From positions 124,001 through 188,000 of the forward strand of contig NZ_JSYP01000001.1 in assembly GCF_000813005.1 (NCBI RefSeq): a stretch of DNA of 64,000 nt, given 5' to 3'. Position 1 is the first letter of the stretch. Each line of letters begins with the position of its first letter. Shown piece after piece: positions 7,143 through 18,800 of the stretch. The notes below the pieces were generated by a model, which saw nothing but the letters and a program-made list of their open reading frames with translations, was not told the origin of the DNA and ran no database searches. The DNA is from Flavobacterium sp. KMS. Lineage in GTDB: Bacteria > Bacteroidota > Bacteroidia > Flavobacteriales > Flavobacteriaceae. The position numbers and the translations under genes are program-made.

Positions 7143-9782
7143 TTATCGATTTAAATAAAGACGACCTTGCAAAGGCGATCTGTTATCTTTATTGAAATGG
7201 ACAACATAAAAATAAACGCCATTTGGTGCAACTCCATCAATTACTTTGGAATCGGAATTCTTACCATCCCATTCTGGTTTATTTTTATTACCTGTAAACA
7301 TTAAGTTTCCATATCTGTTATAAATTTCGAGTGTATAATCGGGGTATAAAAAGTCTATATCTGGAATTGTATAAGTATCATTTGTACCATCTCCGTTTGG
7401 CGAAAATCCGTCGGGAATGAAGAAATCAGCATACTCTTCTTCATTAGTACAATTTGTAAGTGAAACTTTTGCTATCAGCACATCATTAGAAAAACAATTT
7501 GTAGTGCTTGAGAAATCAAACCCGTAATAAGTTGCATTGTCCTCTAATAAAGTTGCTTTAGTTAACTGATTTCCATTGTCTGGAGCATCATACCAAACTA
7601 CCGAAGCCGAAGCATTTGTATTATTAGATAAATCTGCAATTGTAGGGTTATTTATTCCACAAAAATCTTGTCCTTTAGGTATTAATACTGGTGCAGGTGT
7701 ATCATTTACAGTAATAACACTTAAACTTTCTTGTGATACACATCCTCCAGGTGCTGTTACTTTAACATAGTAATTTCCCGATACCAATATGGTAGAGGCT
7801 GCTAAAGGAGTCGTAGCCGTGACTGAATCATACCACTTATATTGAGTTCCGTTTGGTACTAAATTGGCAACTGTTGCTTCATCTGATTTACAAAAAAACT
7901 GGGGATTAGTTGTTGGTGCAGTAGGAATAGCATTTATTAAAAAATCATCTAATAAGCCTGTAGGTGCAATACCGCAAGTAGTTTCATTATTGGTAACTTT
8001 TGTAATTGTAAGTCTGGTTGTACCTGTATTAAGGAGTAAATTTTGCGGAATTATAAAACTCGCTTTTACATTTGTTACTAATAAATTGATTGTTTGCGTC
8101 GTTGCCGAATTACTTCCCGAAATCGTGTACGAAATTGCGATATCTTTTAAAGTTCCTAATCCAGAAATAGTAACAGGGACAGGTTCATTTAAACAGAAAT
8201 CATCTATTTGTACCTTAAAATTAGTTGCATTAGGCAAAGGCTTAACCACAATATTACCTATAACATTAGCTGTATTAGTACATTTAGTAACGCTATTTAT
8301 AATCTTTGTAATTACCACAGAGGTATTTCCATCTTTACTAATTAAAGCTGCTGGAATTATAAAATCAGACACAACTCCATTAACAACAGTTATTGATGCT
8401 CCTTGGGCATTTGCAATATTGGCTCCGCTAAGTTTATAGACAATATCATAAGTTCCGTTTAAAAGTTTTGAAGCTCCGGTAATCTGTACTACAGCATTTT
8501 CTTTCTGACAGATTGGGTCAATTTTTAATTTTGCAGAATCTAAATTGGGAATTGGATAAACATTTAAAATATCCGATAGATTATCCACTATATTTTTACA
8601 AACACCTTTGTTCCATTCGGCAACTATACTCGTAATTTCAACTTTAAAAGCCCCAACTTCCTGAAAATTAACAGCCTCTAATGGAAAAGTTACTACACCA
8701 TTATTAAAGATTACTGATTCGGTCTTAACTGATGTCGCTGTTGGTCCCGATATGGTATAAGTAATGTTATATTTACCATTCGGAATAACTTCTGGTCCTC
8801 TTGTAAGTGTTGCCAAATAAGTCGCACTGGCAATTTCGGTCTCACATATATCTGAATCAACAACAAGAGTAGCTCCTGTAAAATCTAAACTTTTTTCGAG
8901 TGTAATTACTGCTGATACCGATTTATTAGAACATGGCCTATGCCCATTAAGAGTTGGTGCTAAAACGGTATAAGTATACTCATAATCTCCTGCTCCCTGC
9001 GTATCAAATATTTTCTGAAGATTGACTTTATACCCTGGTGCTACTATCCCTGGACCACTCCATTCGCCTCCAGGATCTTGACCAACAAGTAAACCATGCA
9101 AATCAAAATTGGTATAAGTGGCTAAATCTGTACTTCCGCACAACAATAAATCCTTTGCGTTTCCTGGTTCGGGTGCTCTAACAACCGTTATCCATACCGT
9201 TACTGATGGTATTAGTAATATACAGCCGGGTACTGGAGGTACTGTATACGTAAATTTAAAGGTTCCTTGTAATCCTTTAATCGGAAATCCAGAGGGAACA
9301 ATTTGACCTGCACCGTTAGTCCAGGTTCCGTTTTTATGTGGCCCCATAACGGTACCATTAAATGCTTCAAAAAGATTATAAATCTCTCTATCGCTACATG
9401 GCGTAGCATAAGGAGCTGGTACTCCTGCATAAGCCCCTATAGTAATTCTTAATTTCGCTGTAGTACTTACACATCCAGTAGTAGCTGGAACTGTGTAGGT
9501 AAACTGATAAACACCACCCCTACTAATATTTTGCGCATATAAAATACCCGTTATAGTATCTAGTTCTTGAGTGTTACTATCATCTGTCCATTTTCCTCCA
9601 GCAGTTGGATTACCATCTAATAATCCTAGTAGATTAATTGATTCATGTACTGGATTCTCAATATCACATATTTTTACGTCAGTATCTATACCTGCACATT
9701 GTGCAATACTTTGGGATGGTAATAAGAATAAAACAATAAAAAATAAAAGTATTTTTAATGCAACAAGGTAGTTTTTGACCAT
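7143..9782 (-). CDS. Surface adhesin-like protein with type-B T9SS C-terminal signal
   Basis: The product is 879 residues. It has a signal peptide (cut after SIAQ, near residue 27). A string of Ig/PKD-like beta domains follows, including at least three related units of about 100 residues with a conserved Cys and the pattern 'TISGxxT...I.VTNVKASFIIPQ'. The C-terminal about 95 residues are a gliding-motility-associated (CHU_C, type-B) domain: IPDGFSPNGDGTNDTY, LEIYNRYGNLMF, WDG, NGVYFYVVHF and a final GRLYLNR. Many paired cysteines suggest disulfides outside the cell. First gene of the three-gene minus-strand module, it should be secreted by T9SS with help from the adjacent PorP/SprF protein. 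Its ligand is unknown. Confidence 0.92.
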   Translation of the reverse strand: MVKNYLVALKILLFFIVLFLLPSQSIAQCAGIDTDVKICDIENPVHESINLLGLLDGNPTAGGKWTDDSNTQELDTITGILYAQNISRGGVYQFTYTVPATTGCVSTTAKLRITIGAYAGVPAPYATPCSDREIYNLFEAFNGTVMGPHKNGTWTNGAGQIVPSGFPIKGLQGTFKFTYTVPPVPGCILLIPSVTVWITVVRAPEPGNAKDLLLCGSTDLATYTNFDLHGLLVGQDPGGEWSGPGIVAPGYKVNLQKIFDTQGAGDYEYTYTVLAPTLNGHRPCSNKSVSAVITLEKSLDFTGATLVVDSDICETEIASATYLATLTRGPEVIPNGKYNITYTISGPTATSVKTESVIFNNGVVTFPLEAVNFQEVGAFKVEITSIVAEWNKGVCKNIVDNLSDILNVYPIPNLDSAKLKIDPICQKENAVVQITGASKLLNGTYDIVYKLSGANIANAQGASITVVNGVVSDFIIPAALISKDGNTSVVITKIINSVTKCTNTANVIGNIVVKPLPNATNFKVQIDDFCLNEPVPVTISGLGTLKDIAISYTISGSNSATTQTINLLVTNVKASFIIPQNLLLNTGTTRLTITKVTNNETTCGIAPTGLLDDFLINAIPTAPTTNPQFFCKSDEATVANLVPNGTQYKWYDSVTATTPLAASTILVSGNYYVKVTAPGGCVSQESLSVITVNDTPAPVLIPKGQDFCGINNPTIADLSNNTNASASVVWYDAPDNGNQLTKATLLEDNATYYGFDFSSTTNCFSNDVLIAKVSLTNCTNEEEYADFFIPDGFSPNGDGTNDTYTIPDIDFLYPDYTLEIYNRYGNLMFTGNKNKPEWDGKNSDSKVIDGVAPNGVYFYVVHFNKDNRSPLQGRLYLNR

Positions 9783-9933
9783 ATATTATTATTAAATTTC
9801 TAATAAAACTAACAAAACAATTCCTTAACACCAAAAAAACATATTTATTTAGCAATTTAGCACCTAAAAACAATGTATTTTAACATATTAAGTATCAATA
9901 TTCAACAATAACAATTATCAAAATCCAGGCGCC

Positions 9934-11256
9934 TTATAATTCATCTGTTAATTTAAAACGAAATTTAAAAATTTGACTCTCTCTCTCAACTTCTAAATTT
10001 ATCCAAATATCATCTTCCGATTTTAGCAATGCATTTACTTGTTGCAAAGAGTATTTATAGGCTTTATTTCCGTTGATGCTAATAATAATATCTCCGCTTT
10101 TTAGACCTGAAAGCTCAGCAGCAGATTTTTTTCGAATATTAGCTATTTCAAAAACAGGTTTTAATTGAAATTTATATCTAAAATCATTACTCATTTTTTC
10201 TCCTTTAGAATCAAATGAATCTCCCATCATAGGGACAGTTTCAAGATGTACAGTTTCTTGTACCCATTGCAAGCCATTGTGCTGAATTATAATTCCGCTT
10301 TTATTATAAGTAAAAGGATGAGAGAAATCTCTATTTTTCTTGAGGTATATTTTTTTATCAGCATAGTCAAAAACCAATGTAAACCTTTTTAAGATCTCCC
10401 CTCCTACAGAACCTATCCTATCTGGAACCATCCTTACATTACGAATAGAACTTGAATCTGGAAAAGCAATTATAGGATTCTTAAAAGTAAAATCTCCAAT
10501 AGAAAACGAAGAAACTCTGGCTCGCCTTCCCTCAATATCTCCACTAAATCCTTTTCCTAAATAATCTTCAAAGTTTTTCTTAGGTACTTTTATTCTTGAG
10601 TTTTGAAAAACCCAAAAAGCATCACTATTCCCAATATCAATTAAAAGTTTGGCAGGGGTTTCAATACTGTCTATAACTGCAGTAGAATAAAGATATGGTT
10701 TGGATTTCTCTATAGTAATAGGAATAGACTTGAATTTTTTCTCAAATTTAATTCGATTTTGTTCATTCGATTTAAAGACAATAATTTTTTTCTTTTGATA
10801 ATTAATCTCAACTAAATTATTTCTAAAAAACTGATACCCTATAATACCATTTACAGGAATGCCTATATGAGAAGACAAATTAAAATCCTGATCCAATATT
10901 ATATACAATAAATGATTTGTCGATTTTAAACCATTTATATCTAATGTGTTATTTGTCGATTTTAAACCTTCGATTGCTTCTTCGGCTCCTAAACCTCTAA
11001 GCCTTATTTTTTCGACATTAAAAAAATTTACTTCCTTTTTATCTTCTAAACTAAAAAGCACGGTGTCATCGACTCCAGAGTCTAATAAAAAATTTAATTC
11101 GACTCCATTTACCTTTATTGGTACAAATATTAAATTATTTATTAATTTAAAGGGAATACTAATCTTGTTAGTATGTCCATCGATAACAAATCCATCTTGT
11201 GCAAATGCAGTAAAGGTGACTATTTGCAAAAAAAACAAAGTAATTTTTCTTTTCAT
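9934..11256 (-). CDS. Secreted retropepsin-like aspartic protease with PDZ domain
   Basis: The product is 440 residues with a signal peptide (cut after TAFAQ, residue 20). The N-terminal half carries two pepsin-like lobes. The first catalytic motif is LLDSG (D59-S-G). The second is LLIDIG (D207-I-G) and is less canonical. A PDZ domain occupies about 365-430 (LSGLKSGDIIISINGNKAY). This architecture, a clan AA aspartyl protease plus C-terminal PDZ, is common and uncharacterised in Bacteroidota. It should act in the periplasm or at the outer surface. It is transcribed alone, divergent from the aminotransferase gene. The second active-site triad departs from D-T/S-G, so activity is likely but not certain. 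Confidence 0.87.
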   Translation of the reverse strand: MKRKITLFFLQIVTFTAFAQDGFVIDGHTNKISIPFKLINNLIFVPIKVNGVELNFLLDSGVDDTVLFSLEDKKEVNFFNVEKIRLRGLGAEEAIEGLKSTNNTLDINGLKSTNHLLYIILDQDFNLSSHIGIPVNGIIGYQFFRNNLVEINYQKKKIIVFKSNEQNRIKFEKKFKSIPITIEKSKPYLYSTAVIDSIETPAKLLIDIGNSDAFWVFQNSRIKVPKKNFEDYLGKGFSGDIEGRRARVSSFSIGDFTFKNPIIAFPDSSSIRNVRMVPDRIGSVGGEILKRFTLVFDYADKKIYLKKNRDFSHPFTYNKSGIIIQHNGLQWVQETVHLETVPMMGDSFDSKGEKMSNDFRYKFQLKPVFEIANIRKKSAAELSGLKSGDIIISINGNKAYKYSLQQVNALLKSEDDIWINLEVERESQIFKFRFKLTDEL

Positions 11257-11377
11257 TAAGAGTATTTCTTATAAAAATACTAAAATTTTAGTTAATTAAT
11301 ACAAATAAGCATGTGCTAATATTGTTCACGTTAAATTCGAAAAAAAAATGCAAATTTGCACTTCAATAATAAAACAC

Positions 11378-12574
11378 ATGCCAACAATTTCACACAAAGG
11401 CAGAAACATGCCCGAATCACCGATACGTAAACTTGCTCCTTTTGCAGATCTTGCAAAACAAAAAGGACACAAAGTGTATCATCTAAACATTGGTCAACCG
11501 GATATCAAGACACCCGAAGTGGCCATCGAGGCGGTAAAAAATATTGATTTAACTATTATTGAATACAGTCCATCTGCCGGATATGAAAGTTATAGAAAAA
11601 AACTAGCAAAATTTTACCAACGCCAAAATGTAAACGTTAACTCAGAAGACATCATTGTTACTACAGGTGGTTCTGAAGCCTTATTGTTTGCACTGGCCAC
11701 GATAACAGATCCTGGTGATGAAATTATTATTCCAGAACCTTTTTATGCTAATTACCATGCTTTTGCATCATCAACAAGTGCAACTGTAGTTCCTGTAATT
11801 TCTACAATCGAAAGCGGCTTTGCTTTACCAAGCATTGAAACTGTCGAAAAATTAATTACGCCTAAAACTAAAGCAATTTTAATATGTAATCCTGGTAATC
11901 CAACAGGTTATTTATATACTGAAGCCGAAATTAAACAATTGGCTACTTTGATTAAAAAACACGATTTGTATTTAATCGCCGATGAAGTTTATCGTGAGTT
12001 TTTATACGACGGAGACGATGTACATTATTCAGTAATGAATCTTGAAGATGTACAGCAAAATGTAATTATGGTCGATTCAGTTTCCAAACGCTACAGTATG
12101 TGTGGCGCAAGAATTGGTTGTTTGGTTACCAAGAACAAAGATGTTCTGGCAACAGTAATGAAATTTGCTCAGGCACGTTTGAGTCCGCCAACAATAGAGC
12201 AAATTGCCTGTGAAGCTGCTATAGACACACCACAAAGTTATTTTGATGAAGTTATATCTGAATATAAAAGTCGTCGCGATACTCTAATAACCGAGTTAAA
12301 TAAAATTGATGGCGTAATTGTGACAAAACCAAAAGGAGCATTTTATTGCATCGCACAATTACCAATAGAAAATGCCGATGATTTTGCACAATGGCTTTTA
12401 GAGAGCTATGATTTAAATGGAGAAACGGTTATGGTTGCTCCTGCCGCAGGATTTTATTCTACTCCCGGAATGGGATTAAATCAGGTAAGAATTGCTTACG
12501 TCTTAAATAAAAAAGACTTAATTACTGCAGTAAACATATTAAAAGAAGCGCTTTTAGTTTATAACAAGAAGTAA
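11378..12574 (+). CDS. Class I pyridoxal-phosphate aminotransferase (aspartate aminotransferase type)
   Basis: The product is 398 residues from the ATG at 11378. Fold-type I PLP enzyme with NIGQPDIKTP near the N-terminus, VTTGGSEALLFAL (cofactor phosphate cup), CNPGNPTG, ADEVYREF and the Schiff-base lysine in SVSKRYSMCGARIG. It transfers amino groups between an amino acid and a 2-oxoacid; aspartate is the most likely substrate, but aromatic or branched amino acids are possible. An in-frame ATG exists at 11348, but the start MPTISHKGRNMPESPIRKL matches the usual N-terminus of this subfamily and the extra ten residues look like leader. A strong terminator follows. Confidence 0.93.
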   Translation: MPTISHKGRNMPESPIRKLAPFADLAKQKGHKVYHLNIGQPDIKTPEVAIEAVKNIDLTIIEYSPSAGYESYRKKLAKFYQRQNVNVNSEDIIVTTGGSEALLFALATITDPGDEIIIPEPFYANYHAFASSTSATVVPVISTIESGFALPSIETVEKLITPKTKAILICNPGNPTGYLYTEAEIKQLATLIKKHDLYLIADEVYREFLYDGDDVHYSVMNLEDVQQNVIMVDSVSKRYSMCGARIGCLVTKNKDVLATVMKFAQARLSPPTIEQIACEAAIDTPQSYFDEVISEYKSRRDTLITELNKIDGVIVTKPKGAFYCIAQLPIENADDFAQWLLESYDLNGETVMVAPAAGFYSTPGMGLNQVRIAYVLNKKDLITAVNILKEALLVYNKK

Positions 12575-12596
12575 TAAAATAATCTTCAAATCCTTT

Positions 12597-12651
12597 AGCT
12601 AGGAATTCGCAAATTAGCCAATGTTAATTTGTGAATTCCTAGCTTTTTTTT
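12597..12651 (+). terminator. Rho-independent terminator of the aminotransferase gene
   Basis: Bases 12597-12616 and 12625-12644 pair over 20 bp with a single G-U wobble (AGCTAGGAATTC...), with an 8-nt loop and a run of T from 12643 to 12651. Bases 12652-12779 of the same intergenic gap show nothing recognisable. Confidence 0.88.
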
Positions 12652-12779
12652 ATCCAAAATTTAAATCATAATCTTAAACAAATCTTGTTTACTAGATCAG
12701 TTACAAAAAAAAATTAATCATTCTGTGTGTTTAAATTTAACCTTATACAACAATCTTTTTATCTTCTGCTCTAAACGAT

Positions 12780-12851
12780 ACAATAAAAACTTATCATGTT
12801 ACAATAAAAACTTATCTGGGAAAACACCACATGAGCATATTTATACCTTTG
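12780..12851 (+). promoter_or_regulatory. Direct repeats plus -7 box upstream of the CotH-like giant gene
   Basis: ACAATAAAAACTTATC occurs twice, at 12780-12795 and 12801-12816, a perfect 16-bp direct repeat with a 21-bp period (two helical turns). Downstream at 12844-12851 is TACCTTTG, an exact match to the Bacteroidota -7 consensus TAnnTTTG. No good TTG lies at the -33 distance, which would suit an activator-dependent promoter. Transcription would start near 12857 and the GTG start is at 12896. The regulator is unknown. Confidence 0.5.
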
Positions 12852-12895
12852 CACGATACTCAAAATATTGATTTACAACAAAATAACCAATCATC

Positions 12896-15800
12896 GTGAA
12901 AAAAAAACTATACCTTTTTCTTGCTTCACTGTGCCTCATTGGTGGCTACTTAAATGCCCAACAAAAGACACAGCTCCCTATCAAGGGCAGCTACAATGAT
13001 GTTGCAATAACTACATCATCTAATGCTGTAAACTATACAAGTACCGGCTTATACTTAGAGGGTGGAACTACCTCTGCTCCAACCGAAACATACATCCGTT
13101 TCCAAGGAATTTCATTACCAGCAGATGCTGTTATACAGAGTGCTAATCTTATATTTTATGGAAGAAGTGCCAGTACAGTGGGCACAACCGTTACTATTTT
13201 TGGAGAAAGAGGTAATTCGGATGCATATCCTACCTCTACCGCAACAACCACCGCTACTTCAATAAAAGGACGTCAATACACATTCGATTCCGTAACATGG
13301 AATACCCCTGTTTGTGTAGCAAATAAAGAGTACACAACACCCGATGTAACAAACTTATTACAGGATATGTTTCCTGCAGGTGTAGGAAATGCCAATATAT
13401 CTTTTAAACTCGCAGGAAATCAAAAAGGCTCATTTGTTATGTGGTCTTTTGACGGAAACGCTGCTATGGCTCCCAAATTACAAATAACTTTTACATCGGC
13501 TTACGGCACTTTTACAACTACCGTGTTAGCTAATACCGATGATGGTCGCGAAAATACCAATGGATCAATGTACCTAACAGATGGCTACATCAACCTAGGA
13601 GGAAGATCTGACTCTAGTAATAGTGTTGTAAGGTTTCCTGTTGTCGAAATACCAGAAAAAGCAGAAATATCAGAAGCTTACATAGAGTTTTATTCCTATG
13701 GAACAAGCCCTGCAAGTACCGTAAACATCTATACTGAATTAGCAAATGCTGCTACATACGCTACCACTTCTGGCAATGCTACCAAAAGAAACTATTCTGC
13801 AAACACAGTTAATTGGTTTACCGAGTCTTGGGTTGTGAACAATAAACTATATAGAACACCTGATCTTAAAAACATTATAGATGCAACTCGTCTATCGGGA
13901 TGGCAATCGGGTCAAGCAATCGGATTTAAATTCGTCGGGCCTTTACTAAATAATGGAGCTACTGCATGTACCAATGAAATGGGTGCATCTTACAAACCAC
14001 GTCTTGTAATAAAATACAAAACAGAAGGGAATGGTCCCAAAATCGAAACAAATCCGCTAAATGGAGTTTCAGCAAGCGTTATATCAACTGGAAATGATGA
14101 TGCAAGAGAATATACCAATGGCAATATGGCTTTGGGAGATGGTTATATGCATTTAAGTGGACGTACTGATGGCAGCGACAGCGGTTTTATTTTTAGAAAT
14201 ACCCAAATTCCAGCAAATGCAGAAATCAAAGATGCTTATATCGAATTTTATGCATACGCCACAAGTCCTGCTACAACCGTAAATATATATGCTGAGAAAA
14301 GCAAAAATTTGCCTTACACAAATAATCCTAAAAGCATAACGGCTCGCGAGTATACCAATAACAACATTCAGTGGGCAACCGAAGCATGGACTAGTGATTT
14401 GGCAAAAAACCGAACTCCTAATCTAAGAAATGTTATCGACGAAATCCGTTTAAACGGATGGAAATCGGGCGAAAATATCGCATTCAAATTCAATGGAACT
14501 GGCTTAAACGATGGAGCAAGGGCTTATGCATACGAGGGATCAACACTTTACAGACCACGCTTAGTCGTAGAATATGTTAACAACGGTGCGGGCCCAAGCA
14601 TAGTAGTTGACCCAAACGAAATACAAACCTCTGCCTCGATTGTGTCTACAGGAAATGATGACGGAAGAGAATATACTAACGGTAATATGGCTTTGGGAGA
14701 CGGCGCTATCTTTTTAAGCGGACGTACGGATGGCAGCGACAGTGGTTTTACTTTTCGCAATACCCAAATTCCAGCAACTGCAGAAATTAAAGAAGCATAT
14801 ATCGAATTTTACGCTTACGCCACAAGTCCTGCTACAACAGTAAATATATATGCCGAGAAGAACCAAAAATCACCTTACAGCTATAATCCGAAAAGTATTA
14901 CGGCTCGCGAATATACCACTAATAACATTCACTGGGCGACTGAAGCCTGGACTACCGATCTTGCAAAAAAAAGGACCCCTGATCTGAGAAATATCATAGA
15001 CGAAATTCGTTTAAACGGATGGAAATCAGGCGAAAATATTGCATTTAAATTCAATGGACAAGCTTTAAATGACGGTGCAAGAGCTTACGCATACGAGGGA
15101 TCTACACTTTATAGACCACGTTTGGTAGTTAAATATGTTAACAACGGCGCAGGGCCAAGCATAGTGGTTGACCCGAACGAAATACAAACTTATACCACGT
15201 TTGTGAATACAGGAAATGATGATGGAAGAGAATATAACAACGGTAATATGGCTTTAGGAGACGGTGCTCTCTTTTTGAGCGGACGTACCGATGGCAGCGA
15301 CAGCGGTTTTATTTTTCATAATACCCAAATTCCAGCAAGTGCAGAAATCAAAGAAGCTTATATCGAATTCTACGCTTACGCTACAAGCCCTGCCACTAGC
15401 ATAGATATATATGCCGAGACGAGTCAAAAACTGCCTTATACATATAGCCTTAAAAGCATTACAGCTCGTGAGTATACCAATAACAAAATCAACTGGGCAA
15501 CTGAAGCCTGGACTACAGATCTTGCAAAAAACCAAACTCCTAACCTTAGAAATATTATTGACGAAATTCGTTTAAACGGATGGAAATCAGGCGACAATAT
15601 TGCATTCAAATTCAATGGACTAGCCTTAAACGATGGTGCAAGAGCTTATGCATACGAGGGATCAACAAGCTACAGACCACGCCTGGTGATAAAATATGCT
15701 AACAACGGTAAGGGACCAAGAATTGTCATTGATCCAACCGAAATACAAACTTCTGCCTCGATTGTAAATACAGGAAATGATGATGGAAGAGAATATACCA

Positions 15801-18800
15801 ATGGTAATATGGCTTTAGGAGATGGCGCTCTCTTTTTAAGCGGACGTACTGATGGCAGCGACACTGGTTTTACTTTTCGTAATACCCAAATTCCCGCAAA
15901 TGCAGAAATTAAAGATGCTTATATCGAATTTTACGCTTACGCCACAAGCCCTGCTACAACCTTAGATATATATGCTGAGAAGAACCAAAAATCACCTTAC
16001 ACATATAATCCTAAAAGTATTACGGCTCGTGAATACACCAATAATAAGATTCACTGGGTAACCGAAAACTGGACTACCGATCTTGCAAAAAACCGAACTC
16101 CTAATCTTAGAAATATTATTGACGAAATTCGTTTAAACGGATGGAAATCGGGCGAAAATATCGCATTCAAATTCAACGGAATAGGCTTAAATGATGGTGC
16201 AAGAGCTTATGCATACGAAGGATCTTCATTTTATAGACCACGTTTGGTAATAAAATATGCTATTAACGGTGCAGGACCAAGTATAGTTGTTGACCCGAAC
16301 GAAATACAAACCGAAGCTTCGATTGTAGCTACCGGAAATGATGACGGAAGAGAATATACCAACGGCAATATGGCTTTGGGAGACGGCGCTATGTTTTTAA
16401 GCGGACGTACTGATGGTAGTGACAGCGGTTATATTTTTCGCAATACCCAAATTCCGGCAAATTCAGAAATTAAAGATGCATATATCGAATTTTACGCTTA
16501 CGCCACAAGCCCTGCTACATCTGTAGATATATATGCCGAGGTAAACCAAAAAATGCTTTACACATATGACCCTAAAAGCATTACGGCTCGCCAATATACC
16601 AATAATAAAATCAATTGGGTAACTGAAGCTTGGACTACTGATCTTGCAAAAAAACGAACTCCTAATCTTAGAAATATTATCGATGAAATTCGTTTAAACG
16701 GATGGAAATCGGGCGACAATATCGCATTAAAATTCAATGGGCTAGGCCTAAATGATGGTGCAAGAGCTTATGCATACGAAGGTTCCACGCTTTATAAACC
16801 ACGTTTAGTGGTAAAATACGCTAATAACGGTGCAGGGCCAAGTATAGTGGCTGACCCTACCGAAACACAAACCTCTGTTTCGATTGTAACTACTGGATAC
16901 GATGATGGCCGCGAGAATACTAATGGTAATATGTATTTAAGTGATGGTTATTTATCATTGGCTGGGCAATCCGATTCTTATAAAACAGGGATTCGTTTTC
17001 AAGCTGTTGAATTTCCTACTAATGCCGAAATAACAGAAGCATATATTGAATTTTATGCCTATGGTTCAAGTAATGCAACTACGGTATCTATAAAATCTGA
17101 GATTGGTGATGCGCAAACTTATTCGACAATAAAAAATAATATATCGAGCCGAGCTTATTCTGAAAATACCGAATTATGGAATACGGATACACGTGCTGAT
17201 TACGCACAAAACCGTACGGTGGATATTAAAAAACTAATAGACGAAAACCGTTTAAGAGGATGGGAAGCAGGACAAAGCTTGGCTTTCTTATTTGAAGGCA
17301 AAGGCGTATCGTCTAACTATGCTCGTGTACGTTCTTACGAAGCTGGTAATATGTACAGACCTCGTTTAGTAATTAAATACAAAGACAATCAAAAAGGACC
17401 AAATGCAGCATCTGTAATTAGTGCGCTAAATAATGTAATAACTACCCCATCGCAAATGACTGGACTTGTTATTAACGAAGTATCAGCACAAGGTACCATA
17501 GATCAGAAGGAAGACTGGATAGAGATATATAATAGTCTTGATAAAATGATTCTTATCGATAGTAATGTTTCGGTATCAAATAAAGACACTAAAAAAGATC
17601 TTAATATACTAAAAAACATTCTTGTTCCTGCTAAAGGTTTTGCTGTACTAATAGCAGATAAAAAACCAGAAAAAGGAGACTTCCATCTTAATTTCGATTT
17701 AAAAAATACAGGAGGCACACTCTATTTATCGACTTTAGTAGGCAAAAAGACAACTGCTTTGGATGAATTAAAATACTTAGAAACTCCATATAATACAAGT
17801 TACGGACGAAGTACAGATGCGGCATCTACTTTAGCGGCTTTCATCAATCCTACATATAATCTATCTAATAGTGTGGGGCAACAAGGATTGGCTTTATCGT
17901 TCAGTAAAGAAAGAGGCGTATATCCAACAGGATTTGATGTGACTATCACTGCTCCAGCAGGTACTACAATTAATTATACACTAGACGGTAAGTTTCCTTC
18001 AAAAACAGTTGGAACAAAATACACCATTCCTGTTTCTATAAAACAATCTTGTGTACTTAAAGTATATGCTTATGACGCAACTGGTAATTCGGGAGTAGCA
18101 TCCCACACTTACGTATTGCAAGACAATTATAAGAACGAGTTACCTACCAGTTATGCGCAATGGTATAATAAAACTTATATCTTAACAGCCGACGAATATT
18201 CAAAAGCAATAGCTGAATTACCTATCATTTCTATATCGACAGACGCAGAGATATCTCCTCTTTGGGTACAAGGCTCGTTTGAGTATATAGATAAACATAT
18301 TTATAGTGACCATGCTAACTTTTTCTCAAATTCTACTACGAAACAGTTTGGACAGGCAAGTCTAGCACAATATAACGGCGGAGTTAAATTTAAATTCAAC
18401 AAAAACGCAGCCGTTAAAAAAGCAAATTACCCTTTCTTTGATACCTATCCTGGTGAAGTTTATCCTACTACAAATAAGATACAAGTTATCTCATTGAAAG
18501 AAGGACAAGATGGTCCTCAGAATAATATTTACAATACTGGTTACTTACGTTTCGACGAGAAGATAACAATGAACCTTAGCAAAGAAATAGGTAAATATGC
18601 ACTAGACACTCGCTATGTGAATTTCTTTATAAATGGTAAATACAGAGGCGTTAAGACCATGAGAAACGACTTTAGTTCCAATAACTTAGAAGAAGTATTT
18701 GGAGATGATGCTGATAATTACACAACCGTAAATTTACAGGATGGTAATTTTCCAGGAGGTGTTGTTGAGGAAGGCGATGGTAGTACTGCCATTTGGCAAA

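Noticed and set aside
7864-8439. Open frame of 191 codons on the plus strand opposite the adhesin gene
   Set aside because: It lies wholly inside the adhesin gene, has low-complexity V/I/L-rich composition from antisense reading and no start signals.
11349-11360. 12-bp palindrome TGCAAATTTGCA at the start of the aminotransferase leader
   Set aside because: A single short AT-rich palindrome is expected by chance in this base composition and no second site is present.
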